Assembly: GCF_000269985.1 (NCBI RefSeq)
Contig: NC_016109.1
Span: 1,302,001-1,366,000 of the forward strand
Source of the DNA: Kitasatospora setae KM-6054
Lineage (GTDB): Bacteria; Actinomycetota; Actinomycetes; Streptomycetales; Streptomycetaceae
DNA length: 64,000 nucleotides
Reading direction: 5' to 3'
A program made the position numbers and the translations under genes. The notes below the pieces were generated by a model. The model was not told where the DNA came from. It saw only the letters and a program-made list of their open reading frames with translations, and made no database searches. Shown piece after piece: positions 41,206 to 48,755 of the stretch; positions within the stretch are counted from its first letter, which is position 1; each line of letters opens with the position of its first letter.

Positions 41206-42582
41206 ATGACCTCCGACCGAACCGACCTGCCCGTCCTCGTCATCGGCGCCGGCCCGATCGGCCTGGCCGCCGCCGCCCACCTGCTGGAGCGCGGCCTCGA
41301 ACCGCTCGTCCTGGAGGCCGGGCCGTCGGCCGCCACCGCCGTGCGCGACTGGTCGCACGTGCGACTGTTCTCCCCGTGGGCCGAGCTGGTCGACGCCGCC
41401 GCCGAGCGGCTGCTCACCCCCACCGGCTGGACCCGCCCGGACGGCGCCGGCTACCCGACCGGCGGCGACTGGGTCGAGCGGTACCTGCGGCCGCTCGCCG
41501 ACGCCCTCGGCGGGCGCGTCCGCTACGGCGCCCGGGTCACCGGGGTCGCCCGCGCCGGACGGGACCGGATCGTCGACGCCGACCGCGAGCGGCAGCCCTT
41601 CACCGTCCACGTCGAGCACCCGGACGGCCGCGAGGAGCGCCTGCCGGCGCGTGCCGTGGTCGACGCCTCCGGCACCTGGTCCACCCCGAACCCGCTGGGC
41701 GCGAACGGCCTGCCCGCGCTCGGCGAACGCGCCGCCGCCGACCGGATCTCGTACCGGGTCCCCGACCTGCGCGACCCCGCCGTCCGGGCCCGGTACGCCG
41801 GGAAGCGCACCGCCGTGGCCGGCACCGGTGCCTCCGCGTTCACCGCGCTCGCCGCCCTCGCCGACCTGGCCGAGGAGGAGCCCGGCACGCACGCGGTGTG
41901 GGTGCTGCGCCGGGGCCTGACCGGCTCCACCTACGGCGGCGGCGCCGCCGACCAGCTGCCCGCCCGCGGCGCGCTGGGCCTGGCTGCCAAGGCCGCCGTC
42001 GACGGCGGCCACGCCGAAGCGCTGACCGGCTTCCGCACCGCCGCCGTCGAACGGGCCGCCGACGGCCGCCTCGCCCTCGTCGCCGAAGACGGCACCCGGG
42101 CCGAGGAGTTGGACGAGGTCATCGCGCTGACCGGCCTGCGCCCCGACCTGTCCTTCCTCACCGAACTGCGCCTCGCCCTGGACGACCGCCTCCAGGCGCC
42201 GGTCGCGCTCGCCCCGCTGATCGACCCGAACCAGCACTCCTGCGGCACCGTCTACCCGCACGGCGCACGGGAGTTGGCCCACCCCGAACAGGACGTCCAC
42301 CTGGTCGGCATGAAGTCCTACGGCCGCGCCCCGACCTTCCTCGCCCTGACCGGCTACGAGCAGGTCCGCTCGGTGGCCGCCGCCCTGGCCGGCGACCACG
42401 AGGCCGCCGCCCGGGTCGAACTCACCCTCCCCGAAACGGGCGTCTGCGGCGGCGCCGGACGCTACGACGAGCCCGCCGCCGACCGGGGCGACGGCTGCTG
42501 CGCCATCCCCGCGACCCCGCGGCTCATCACCCTCGGCGCCCCCTCGGCGGGCGGATCCTGCTCGCCCGGCGGCGGCTGCTGA
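41206..42582 (+). CDS. ArsO-like flavoprotein with a Cys-rich C-terminal tail
   Basis: Encodes 458 residues. VLVIGAGPIGLAAAAHLLERGL is the FAD-binding GxGxxG; AVAGTGASAFTALAAL is the second Rossmann site. LVGMKSYGRAPTFLALTGYEQVRSVAAAL matches the C-terminal region of flavoproteins found next to arsR in streptomycete arsenic clusters. The last 50 residues are unusual: GVCGGAGRYD, GDGCCAIP and GGSCSPGGGC hold five Cys, as in metal-binding tails. Inferred role: NADPH-dependent oxidation or handling of arsenic or thiols, with the tail holding As(III). It is controlled by the divergent ArsR. Confidence 0.85.
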   Translation: MTSDRTDLPVLVIGAGPIGLAAAAHLLERGLEPLVLEAGPSAATAVRDWSHVRLFSPWAELVDAAAERLLTPTGWTRPDGAGYPTGGDWVERYLRPLADALGGRVRYGARVTGVARAGRDRIVDADRERQPFTVHVEHPDGREERLPARAVVDASGTWSTPNPLGANGLPALGERAAADRISYRVPDLRDPAVRARYAGKRTAVAGTGASAFTALAALADLAEEEPGTHAVWVLRRGLTGSTYGGGAADQLPARGALGLAAKAAVDGGHAEALTGFRTAAVERAADGRLALVAEDGTRAEELDEVIALTGLRPDLSFLTELRLALDDRLQAPVALAPLIDPNQHSCGTVYPHGARELAHPEQDVHLVGMKSYGRAPTFLALTGYEQVRSVAAALAGDHEAAARVELTLPETGVCGGAGRYDEPAADRGDGCCAIPATPRLITLGAPSAGGSCSPGGGC

Positions 42583-42596
42583 GTGCCCGCGGGCGT

Positions 42597-42809
42597 TCAG
42601 CCCCCCAGGTCCAGCACGTACGCGACGAGCGGGACGAACAGCGGGGCGGCGAGGACGGCGAGCGGGAACAGCAGGAGCCCGCAGCCGGCCGCGCCGCCCT
42701 TGGCCGCCCGTTTGAGGGGGGAGCCGGAGGCGAGGAAGGCGAGGGCGGTGGAGAGCAGCAGGCAGGCGAGCAGGGCGGCGCCGGCCAGGACGGCCACTCC
42801 GAGTACCAT
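42597..42809 (-). CDS. small membrane protein
   Basis: Encodes 70 residues from ATG 42809 (an upstream GTG at 42857 would add 16 polar residues). Two hydrophobic segments, VLGVAVLAGAALLACLLLS and CGLLLFPLAVLAAPLFVPLV, are separated by a short basic loop PLKRAAKGG. It resembles no family I know. It lies between the flavoprotein stop (13 bp away) and the CebR-controlled gene, on the opposite strand. Confidence 0.6.
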   Translation of the reverse strand: MVLGVAVLAGAALLACLLLSTALAFLASGSPLKRAAKGGAAGCGLLLFPLAVLAAPLFVPLVAYVLDLGG

Positions 42810-42973
42810 GCCGCCACCGCCTTCCGTCGATCGCCAGTCCGTGGATCGCCCGTTCACCCGTTCGTGCGCTGACCGATCATAGCCGCCCCGGCGGGCGCGA
42901 ACGTTTCAGCGGGCGGGCGGCCCGCGGAGCCGGTCCGACCTCGGGGTTCGCGGGCGGGTGCGGGGCCGGGCGA

Positions 42974-43002
42974 TTGACACCTCCGGGAGACCCTCCCACG
43001 AT
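42974..43002 (+). promoter_or_regulatory. promoter of the GH-A/CBM2 gene
   Basis: TTGACA (42974-42979) is a perfect -35; CACGAT (42997-43002), with a 17-bp spacer, is a fair -10. Transcription would start near 43009, inside the CebR box, 110 bp before the start codon. Confidence 0.65.
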
Positions 43003-43015
43003 GGGAGCGCTCCCA
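43002..43015 (+). promoter_or_regulatory. CebR operator
   Basis: TGGGAGCGCTCCCA at 43002-43015 is the exact 14-bp palindrome known as the CebR binding site of Streptomyces cellulose/cellobiose genes. It overlaps the transcription start of the gene at 43122, so cellobiose-type sugars should induce it. Confidence 0.9.
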
Positions 43016-43121
43016 TTCATGCCGGGGGCCGCCCCACCCGCACAGTTCCCCGTCCACCGTCCGGCCCGTGGCGCGCCCTCCGGCCCGGGTCGGCCGCCCC
43101 CACCCGGGAGGAACGACCCCG

Positions 43122-45233
43122 ATGCTGTTCCGCTTCCGCGCCCGCCCGCGCGGCAGGACGGCCGCGGCCGCCGCGGCCCTGCTGGCCCTGGCCGCCGCCG
43201 CGCTGCCGCTGACCGCCGCGCCCGCCGCCGTCGCCGACACCGCGCCCGCTACGCCCGACGCCGCCGTCACGGTCAACGCCGACGCGGGCCTGGGCACCCT
43301 CGACCCGGCCGCGCTCGGCGTCAACACCGCGATCTGGGACTCGTACATGAACGACCCGCAGGTGGTGTCGCTGTACCGGGCGGCCGGGATCGGCGCGCTG
43401 CGCTACCCGGGCGGCTCGTACGCGGACCTCTACCACTGGGTCGACAACACCGCGCCGGGCGGCTACGTCGCGCCCGGCACCGGGTTCGACGCCTTCATGG
43501 GGACGGTGAAGGCGTCCGGCGCGACGCCGATCCTGATCGCCAACTACGGGTCGGGAACGGCCCAGGAGGCCGCCGACTGGGTGCGGTACGCCAACGTGAC
43601 CAAGGGTTACGGGGCGAAGTACTGGGAGGTCGGAAACGAGATCTACGGCAACGGCGGGTACGGCAGCGGCTGGGAGAACGACACCCACGCCGACAAGTCG
43701 CCCGGCCAGTACGCCCGGGAGGTCAAGGCGTACGCGGCGGCGATGAAGGCCGTCGACCCGACGGTGAAGATCGGCGCGGTGCTGACCATGCCGGGCAACT
43801 GGCCGGACGGCATCGTCGGGGCCGGTGACGGCGGCGACTGGAACCACACCGTGCTGGCGGCCGTCGCGCACGACGTCGACTTCGTCAGCGTGCACTGGTA
43901 CCCGAACGCGGGCGGCGGCGACCGGTCGCTGGCCGCGGTGCGCCGACTGCCCGGCGAGCTGCGCGAGGTGCGCGACCTGCTGGACCGGTACGCGGGCGCC
44001 GACTCGGCCCGGATCGGGATCGCGATGACCGAGGTCAACGCCGAGTCCGGCGACGGCGCGCTGACCAGCCGCCCGAACGGCCTGTTCGCGGCGGAGGCGG
44101 TGAGCACCGCGCTGGAGAACGGCGTCTTCACCGTCGACTGGTGGGACACCCACAACGGCGCCGGCCCGATCACCACCGTCAACGGCGAGACCGACTACGG
44201 CGACCTGGGCCTGCTGTCGAACGGCTCCTGCACCGGCGGCGTCTGCGAACCGGCCGTGAACACCCCGTTCGCCCCCTACCACGGCCTCCAGGCGGTCGGC
44301 GCGCTCGGCCGCCCCGGCGACACCCTGCTGGCCTCCGCCTCCTCCTCCCCCGACGTCTCCTCGCACGCGGTGCTGCGCGCCGACGGCAGCCTCGGCGTGC
44401 TGCTGCTGAACCGGAGCTCCACCGCCGCCCGCACCGTCGGCCTGGCCTACCGGGACTTCACCCCGGACGGCGCCGCCCCGGCCGTGCGGCGCTGGGCGCC
44501 CGGCGACGACGGCCTGGTCGACGCGACCGGCACCGCGAGCGCCGCCTCCGCGACCCTGCCCCCGTACTCGATCACCGTGCTGACCGTGCGCCCCAAGCCC
44601 GGCACCGGCTCGTCCGCCGCCACCACCGGCACCCCCGGCACCCCGCGCACCACCGCCGTGGGCGCCGACACCGCCACCCTGAGCTGGCCGGCCGCGAGCG
44701 GCGCGGTGGACCGCTACGAGGTGTACGAGCAGCTCGGCACCACCGTGCAGCTGCTCGGCTCGTCCACCGGCACCTCCGCGACCCTCCACAACCTGCCGCC
44801 CGGCTCCCGGCACACCGTCAACGTGCTGGCCCGCGACCAGGCCGGGCACCTCTCCCGCCCGTCCGTCCCGCTGACCTTCACCACCGGCACCCCGAACGAC
44901 AGCACCTGCACCGTCTCGTACCGGGTCACCACCGGCTGGGGCAACGGCTTCGTCGCCGCCGTCACCGTCACCAACACCGGCCCCGCCGACCTCGACGGCT
45001 GGACGCTGGACTTCGACTGGCCCTCCGCCGGACAGTCCGTCAACTCCTGGTGGAACGCGGACGTCTCCGCCACCGGTCAGCACGTCCGGGTCACCAACGG
45101 CACCTCCAACGCGCACCTCGCCCCGCGCGGCGGCACCACCGCGGACTTCGGCTTCGTCGGCGGCAACGACGGCGCCAACCCGAACCCGACGGTCTTCCGC
45201 CTGAACGGGACGGTCTGCCGCACGCTCGGCTGA
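43122..45233 (+). CDS. secreted GH-A clan glycosidase (arabinofuranosidase-like) with FN3 and CBM2
   Basis: Encodes 703 residues. A strong GGGAGG precedes the ATG. A signal peptide ends near residue 39 (AVADTAPA). The catalytic domain (about 45-480) is clan GH-A: YWEVGNEIYGNG places the acid/base Glu near 173, and IAMTEVNAESG places the nucleophile near 304. FDWWDTHNG and YPGGSYADLYHWVDNT recall GH51-like arabinofuranosidases or GH44-type enzymes. FN3 (about 500-590) and a CBM2 (about 600-703, GWGNGFVAAVTVTNTG, SWWNADVS) follow. It probably attacks cellulose-associated hemicellulose or cellulose. Induction by cellobiose is indicated by the CebR box. Confidence 0.88.
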   Translation: MLFRFRARPRGRTAAAAAALLALAAAALPLTAAPAAVADTAPATPDAAVTVNADAGLGTLDPAALGVNTAIWDSYMNDPQVVSLYRAAGIGALRYPGGSYADLYHWVDNTAPGGYVAPGTGFDAFMGTVKASGATPILIANYGSGTAQEAADWVRYANVTKGYGAKYWEVGNEIYGNGGYGSGWENDTHADKSPGQYAREVKAYAAAMKAVDPTVKIGAVLTMPGNWPDGIVGAGDGGDWNHTVLAAVAHDVDFVSVHWYPNAGGGDRSLAAVRRLPGELREVRDLLDRYAGADSARIGIAMTEVNAESGDGALTSRPNGLFAAEAVSTALENGVFTVDWWDTHNGAGPITTVNGETDYGDLGLLSNGSCTGGVCEPAVNTPFAPYHGLQAVGALGRPGDTLLASASSSPDVSSHAVLRADGSLGVLLLNRSSTAARTVGLAYRDFTPDGAAPAVRRWAPGDDGLVDATGTASAASATLPPYSITVLTVRPKPGTGSSAATTGTPGTPRTTAVGADTATLSWPAASGAVDRYEVYEQLGTTVQLLGSSTGTSATLHNLPPGSRHTVNVLARDQAGHLSRPSVPLTFTTGTPNDSTCTVSYRVTTGWGNGFVAAVTVTNTGPADLDGWTLDFDWPSAGQSVNSWWNADVSATGQHVRVTNGTSNAHLAPRGGTTADFGFVGGNDGANPNPTVFRLNGTVCRTLG

Positions 45234-45265
45234 CGCCGGCACGGGTCCGGCGCGGGTCCGGCGCG

Positions 45266-45298
45266 GGTCCGGCCGGGGGAGCACCCTCCGGCCGGGCC
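45266..45298 (+). terminator. hairpin after the GH-A gene
   Basis: GGTCCGGCCGGGGG (45266-45279) pairs imperfectly with CCCTCCGGCCGGGCC (45284-45298). It is preceded by three direct copies of GGGTCCGGCGC-like sequence (45243-45270). Confidence 0.6.
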
Positions 45299-45400
45299 CG
45301 CCTTCCGTCCGGCCGGGCGCGGGCGGTAGCCTCTGCCCCGAACGGCACAGTTCGTACGCGTCGGTCCGACCGGGTCCGGCCACCGGGGAGGGGACCCACC

Positions 45401-45895
45401 ATGCAGCGCGCCAACCTGGCCCGGCCCGGCGCCGGCACCTTCGCCGTCGGCCTCGCCGTCGCGGCCTTCGCCGCCACCGGCTGCGGCAGCTCGGTGAGCG
45501 CCGGGGCGCACGACCCGGTGTCCGACGTGATCGGCCGGGCCGGCGACGGCGAGATCCTCCCCAACACCGGCCGGGCCGACGCGCTGCTCTGGATCCCCGA
45601 CTGGATCGGCAACGGCGGCGCCGTCAGCGGCGGCGGCAACCCGGGCGGGCGGCCCGCCACCGTCACCGTCGCCTGCCGGGGCGCGGCCGCCCCCGCCGAG
45701 GCCCGCGTCGTCTTCACCCCCCAGACCTCCGGCACGGCCGCCCCCACCAGCTTCACCGTCGCCTGCCCGGCCGGCGGCACCGCGACCGGCACCGCCACCG
45801 TCCCGCCCGAGCAGGCCGGCAACTACGGGGTCAGCGTCCGCACCACCGACCAGGACGCGCACTGGGGCCTGGCCGTCGTCCAGCCGGAGTCCTGA
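45401..45895 (+). CDS. small secreted lipoprotein
   Basis: Encodes 164 residues from ATG 45401 with GGGGAGGGG upstream. The N-terminus LARPGAGTFAVGLAVAAFAATGC has a lipobox (AATGC). The mature part has VTVACRGAAAPAEARVVFTP and SFTVACPAGGTATGTATVPP, two paired Cys regions with beta-sandwich-like strands, then SVRTTDQDAHWGLAVVQPES. It resembles short immunoglobulin-like or SpaA-like surface domains. Function unknown. TAGCCT about 75 bp upstream could be its -10. Confidence 0.8.
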   Translation: MQRANLARPGAGTFAVGLAVAAFAATGCGSSVSAGAHDPVSDVIGRAGDGEILPNTGRADALLWIPDWIGNGGAVSGGGNPGGRPATVTVACRGAAAPAEARVVFTPQTSGTAAPTSFTVACPAGGTATGTATVPPEQAGNYGVSVRTTDQDAHWGLAVVQPES

Positions 45896-45923
45896 CCGGC
45901 CCGAGAAGGGCGCCCTGGCGGTA

Positions 45924-46064
45924 GTGGTCGGCTCGGTGGTCTTCCGCTCCAGCGGCCAGAACCTCACCCTCCCCGGCACCGTGATCGAAATGGCCTCCCG
46001 CCTCGGCGAGCCGGTCCTCCTCGGCCTGGCCGCGCTCGCCGTCCGCTCCCGGGTGAAGCGCTGA
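45924..46064 (+). pseudogene. possible C-terminal remnant of a membrane protein gene
   Basis: Reading from GTG 45924 gives 46 residues, VVGSVVFRSSGQNLTLPGTVIE, then ASRLGEPVLLGLAALAVRSRVKR, ending in a basic tail after a hydrophobic segment. Third positions are all G/C apart from one or two, so it was once coding. No ribosome-binding site or full-length gene accompanies it; upstream the frame runs into the lipoprotein. It is probably a truncated C-terminus of a membrane protein. Confidence 0.4.
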
Positions 46065-46091
46065 ACACCCCTTCCCGGCAAGGGAGTTCAG
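46061..46091. terminator. bidirectional hairpin between convergent units
   Basis: CTGAAC (46061-46066) pairs with GTTCAG (46086-46091), and CCCTT with AAGGG inside. The stem overlaps the last codons of the leftward acyl-CoA dehydrogenase gene and the rightward remnant. Confidence 0.65.
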
Positions 46092-47734
46092 GACTGCGGC
46101 AGCCGGTCGAGCAGGGCGGTGAAGTCGGTGCCGGGGGCGAGGGTGCCGAAGGCGAGGCCGTGGTCGCCGGCGAGGCGGGAGGCGCAGAAGGCGTCGGCGA
46201 CGGGGGCGGGGGCGTGCCGGACCAGCAGGGCGGCCTGGAGGACGAGGGCGGTGCGCTCGATGACCCGACGGGCGCGGAGCGGGGCGTCCGGGGTGGGGCG
46301 GAGTTCGGCGCGCAGGGCGTGCCAGGCGGCGTCGAGGCGGGGGTCGGCGCCGGCCGCGAGGTCGATCTCGGCGGCGAGGGCGTCGAGGGTCTCGGGTTCG
46401 CGGACGAGGGCGCGTTGCAGGTCGAGGGCGGTGACGTTGCCGGAGCCTTCCCAGATGCTGTTGAGGGGGGCTTCCCGGTAGAGCCGGGGCAGGCCGGACG
46501 CCTCGTCGTAGCCGTTGCCGCCGAGGCACTCCAACGCCTCGGCGACGGCGGCGGGTTGGCGCTTGCAGACCCAGTACTTGGCGACGGCGGTGGCGATCCG
46601 CAGCAGGGCCTTCTCGCCGGTGTCGCCGTGCTGGGCGCGGTCGGCGGCGCCGGCCAGCCGGAGGGCGAGGGTGGTGGCGGCCTCGGATTCGAGCGCGAGG
46701 TCGGCGAGGACGTTGCGCATCAGCGGCTGGTCGATCAGCAGCGCGCCGAACGCGGCCCGGTGGCGGGCGTGGTGGGCGGCCTGGGCGAGGGCGGCGCGGG
46801 TGCCGGCGGCGGAGCCCAGGACGCAGTCGAGCCTGGTCATGGTGACCATCTCGATGATGGTGCGCACGCCCTTGCCCTCGGCGCCGACCAGCCAGGCCGC
46901 GGTGTCGTCGAACTCCGGTTCGCTGCTGGCGTTGGAGCGGTTGCCGAGCTTGTCCTTGAGGCGCTGGATCCGGAAGGTGTTGCGGCTGCCGTCGGGCAGC
47001 ACCCGGGGGACCAGGAAGCAGGACAGGCCGCCGGGCGCCTGCGCGAGGACCAGGAACAGGTCGTTCATCGGCGCGCTGGTGAACCACTTGTGGCCGCGCA
47101 ACCGCCAACTGCCGTCGGCCTGTCGGACGGCGGCGGTGGTGTTGGCGCGGACGTCGCTGCCGCCCTGCTTCTCGGTCATCCCCATCCCGGCCAGCAGCCC
47201 GCGCTTGCCGGCGGGCGCGCGCAGCCCGGGGTCGTACGTCCGACTGGTGAGCAACGGCTCGTAGGCGGCGGCGAGTTCGGGCGCGTGGCGGAGGGCGGGG
47301 ACGACCGCGTACGTCATGGAGACCGGGCAGAGGTGGCCGGGTTCGAGGGTGGTGGCGACCATGAAGCCGGCCGCCCGGGCGACGTGGGCGCCGGGGCGGG
47401 GGTCGGCCCAGGCGGCGCCGGCCAGGCCGGCGCCGACCGAGAGGTCCATCAGGTGGTGGTAGGCGGGGTGGAACTCGACCTCGTCGACGCGGTTGCCGTA
47501 GCGGTCGTGGGTGCGCAGTTCGGGTTCGTGCCGGTTGGCCTGGTCGGCCCACTGCTGGGCCTGTTCGCTGCCCGCGAGGCGGCCGAGGCGGTGGAGTTCC
47601 GCGCGGTGCCAGCCGGCGCCCTCACGGTCGAGCCCCTCCAGCAGGACGGGGTCGGCGGCAACGTCGTGCCCGGTCAGCGGCGGCGCCTGGTTGGTGACGT
47701 GGTGGGTGGTGGCGGTGGGGTGGCTGGCGGTCAC
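46088..47734 (-). CDS. AidB-like acyl-CoA dehydrogenase
   Basis: Encodes 548 residues. AidB/isovaleryl-type ACAD features are visible: GMGMTEKQGGSDVRANTT (FAD-binding), GHKWFTSAPMNDLFLVLAQA, RIQRLKDKLGNRSNASSEPEFDD, and PLNSIWEGSGNVTALDLQRAL, the AidB hallmark. AidB proteins bind FAD and DNA and act in the alkylation-stress response; here a fatty-acyl or branched-chain substrate is equally possible. Start ATG at 47734. It follows the TetR gene by 51 bp in the same direction, forming a small operon, so the TetR protein likely controls it. Confidence 0.9.
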   Translation of the reverse strand: MTASHPTATTHHVTNQAPPLTGHDVAADPVLLEGLDREGAGWHRAELHRLGRLAGSEQAQQWADQANRHEPELRTHDRYGNRVDEVEFHPAYHHLMDLSVGAGLAGAAWADPRPGAHVARAAGFMVATTLEPGHLCPVSMTYAVVPALRHAPELAAAYEPLLTSRTYDPGLRAPAGKRGLLAGMGMTEKQGGSDVRANTTAAVRQADGSWRLRGHKWFTSAPMNDLFLVLAQAPGGLSCFLVPRVLPDGSRNTFRIQRLKDKLGNRSNASSEPEFDDTAAWLVGAEGKGVRTIIEMVTMTRLDCVLGSAAGTRAALAQAAHHARHRAAFGALLIDQPLMRNVLADLALESEAATTLALRLAGAADRAQHGDTGEKALLRIATAVAKYWVCKRQPAAVAEALECLGGNGYDEASGLPRLYREAPLNSIWEGSGNVTALDLQRALVREPETLDALAAEIDLAAGADPRLDAAWHALRAELRPTPDAPLRARRVIERTALVLQAALLVRHAPAPVADAFCASRLAGDHGLAFGTLAPGTDFTALLDRLPQS

Positions 47735-47785
47735 GGGGGCTCCGGAGGGTGTCGGGGCGGGGTGCTCAGGACGGCGATGCGGCGC

Positions 47786-48394
47786 TCAGGGCGTCGGGGC
47801 GCCGGCGCAGCGCAGGGCGAGGGCGGTGAGGTCGGCGAGCAGGTCGTCGGTGCCGTCGTCGGCGGGGGTGCCGAGCGGGTCGACCAGGACTTCGCCGATC
47901 GCGCCGGTGAGCGCGGCGGCGGTGATCTCGTCGTTCTGCGCGGGGAGTCGGCCGGTGGCGACGCCTTCGCGGACGACTTCGGCGAACAGCGCGCGGTAGC
48001 GGCGGCGGAAGGCGAGGCGTTCGGCGCCGACGGCGGGTTCGGCGGGGGCGGCGAGCAGGGCGTAGGCGAGGCCGCGGTTGTCCAGGGCGCGGCGGGCGAA
48101 CACCCGGACGCCGCGGGCGAGCCGTTCGAGCGGGTCGCCGGGGCCGTGCAGCACCTCGCCGAGCACCTCGACCTCGCGTCCGGCGGCGCGCCGGAAGACC
48201 TCGACGGCGAGCGCGGCCTTGGAGGGGAAGTGCTGGTAGACGGAGCCGGCGGCGATGCCGGCGGCGTCGGCGACGGCCGTGACGGAGGTCTGGGCCCAGC
48301 CCACTTCGGCGACCACCTCGGTGGCCCGGGCGACCAGGCGCTCCCTGGCGGTGTCGAGCCGGCGGATTTCGGCTGGGGTCTTGCGGTAGGCCAT
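47786..48394 (-). CDS. TetR-family regulator
   Basis: Encodes 202 residues from ATG 48394. The N-terminal TetR helix-turn-helix is RERLVARATEVVAEVGWAQTSVTAVADAAGIAAGSVYQHFPSKAALAVEVFRRAA, and the helical C-terminus is the ligand domain. It is the first gene of the operon with the AidB-like dehydrogenase, so an acyl-CoA or fatty-acid ligand is plausible. A TGAA-N6-TTCA dyad sits 8 bp upstream of the start, a possible autoregulatory site. Confidence 0.93.
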   Translation of the reverse strand: MAYRKTPAEIRRLDTARERLVARATEVVAEVGWAQTSVTAVADAAGIAAGSVYQHFPSKAALAVEVFRRAAGREVEVLGEVLHGPGDPLERLARGVRVFARRALDNRGLAYALLAAPAEPAVGAERLAFRRRYRALFAEVVREGVATGRLPAQNDEITAAALTGAIGEVLVDPLGTPADDGTDDLLADLTALALRCAGAPTP

Positions 48395-48755
48395 GAAAGA
48401 AGTGAACCACCATTCATACCTTCCCGCCAAGGACCCGACAGCCCTGCGCCCGCCGATCCGGCCGCACCCTTCGACCGGCGATGCGTCATCTCCCATCCCC
48501 CGCCCGGGTGGCGATGGTCTTGATCACGCCACCGCCCGCCCCCGGGGCGCGCCGCTCCCCCACCCGCCCTCCTCCCCCGACCAGCGGATACGTCCGCCGC
48601 GCGGCCCCGCGGCCGTGATCACTGTGACTGGCGGGGAAGAACGGAATCAGATCGTCCATTTGTGCACGTCCTTCACAACGGCTTGATCCACCGCTGTGGC
48701 CGCCCGTCCCCGCTCGTTAGCGTCGGAACACCAACCCATCTGAAAGGGCGAGGAC
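48395..48755. other. divergent intergenic region before the DUF1254 gene
   Basis: No gene found. The left end holds a TetR-type dyad (48403-48416). TAGCGT at 48718-48723 could be the -10 of the DUF1254 gene, 33 bp before its TTG start. The middle (48640-48690) is locally AT-richer. Confidence 0.4.
48403..48416. promoter_or_regulatory. candidate TetR operator
   Basis: TGAACCACCATTCA has TGAA and TTCA arms 6 bp apart, 8 bp upstream of the TetR gene start. The position fits autoregulation. The symmetry is limited to four bases per arm. Confidence 0.35.
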
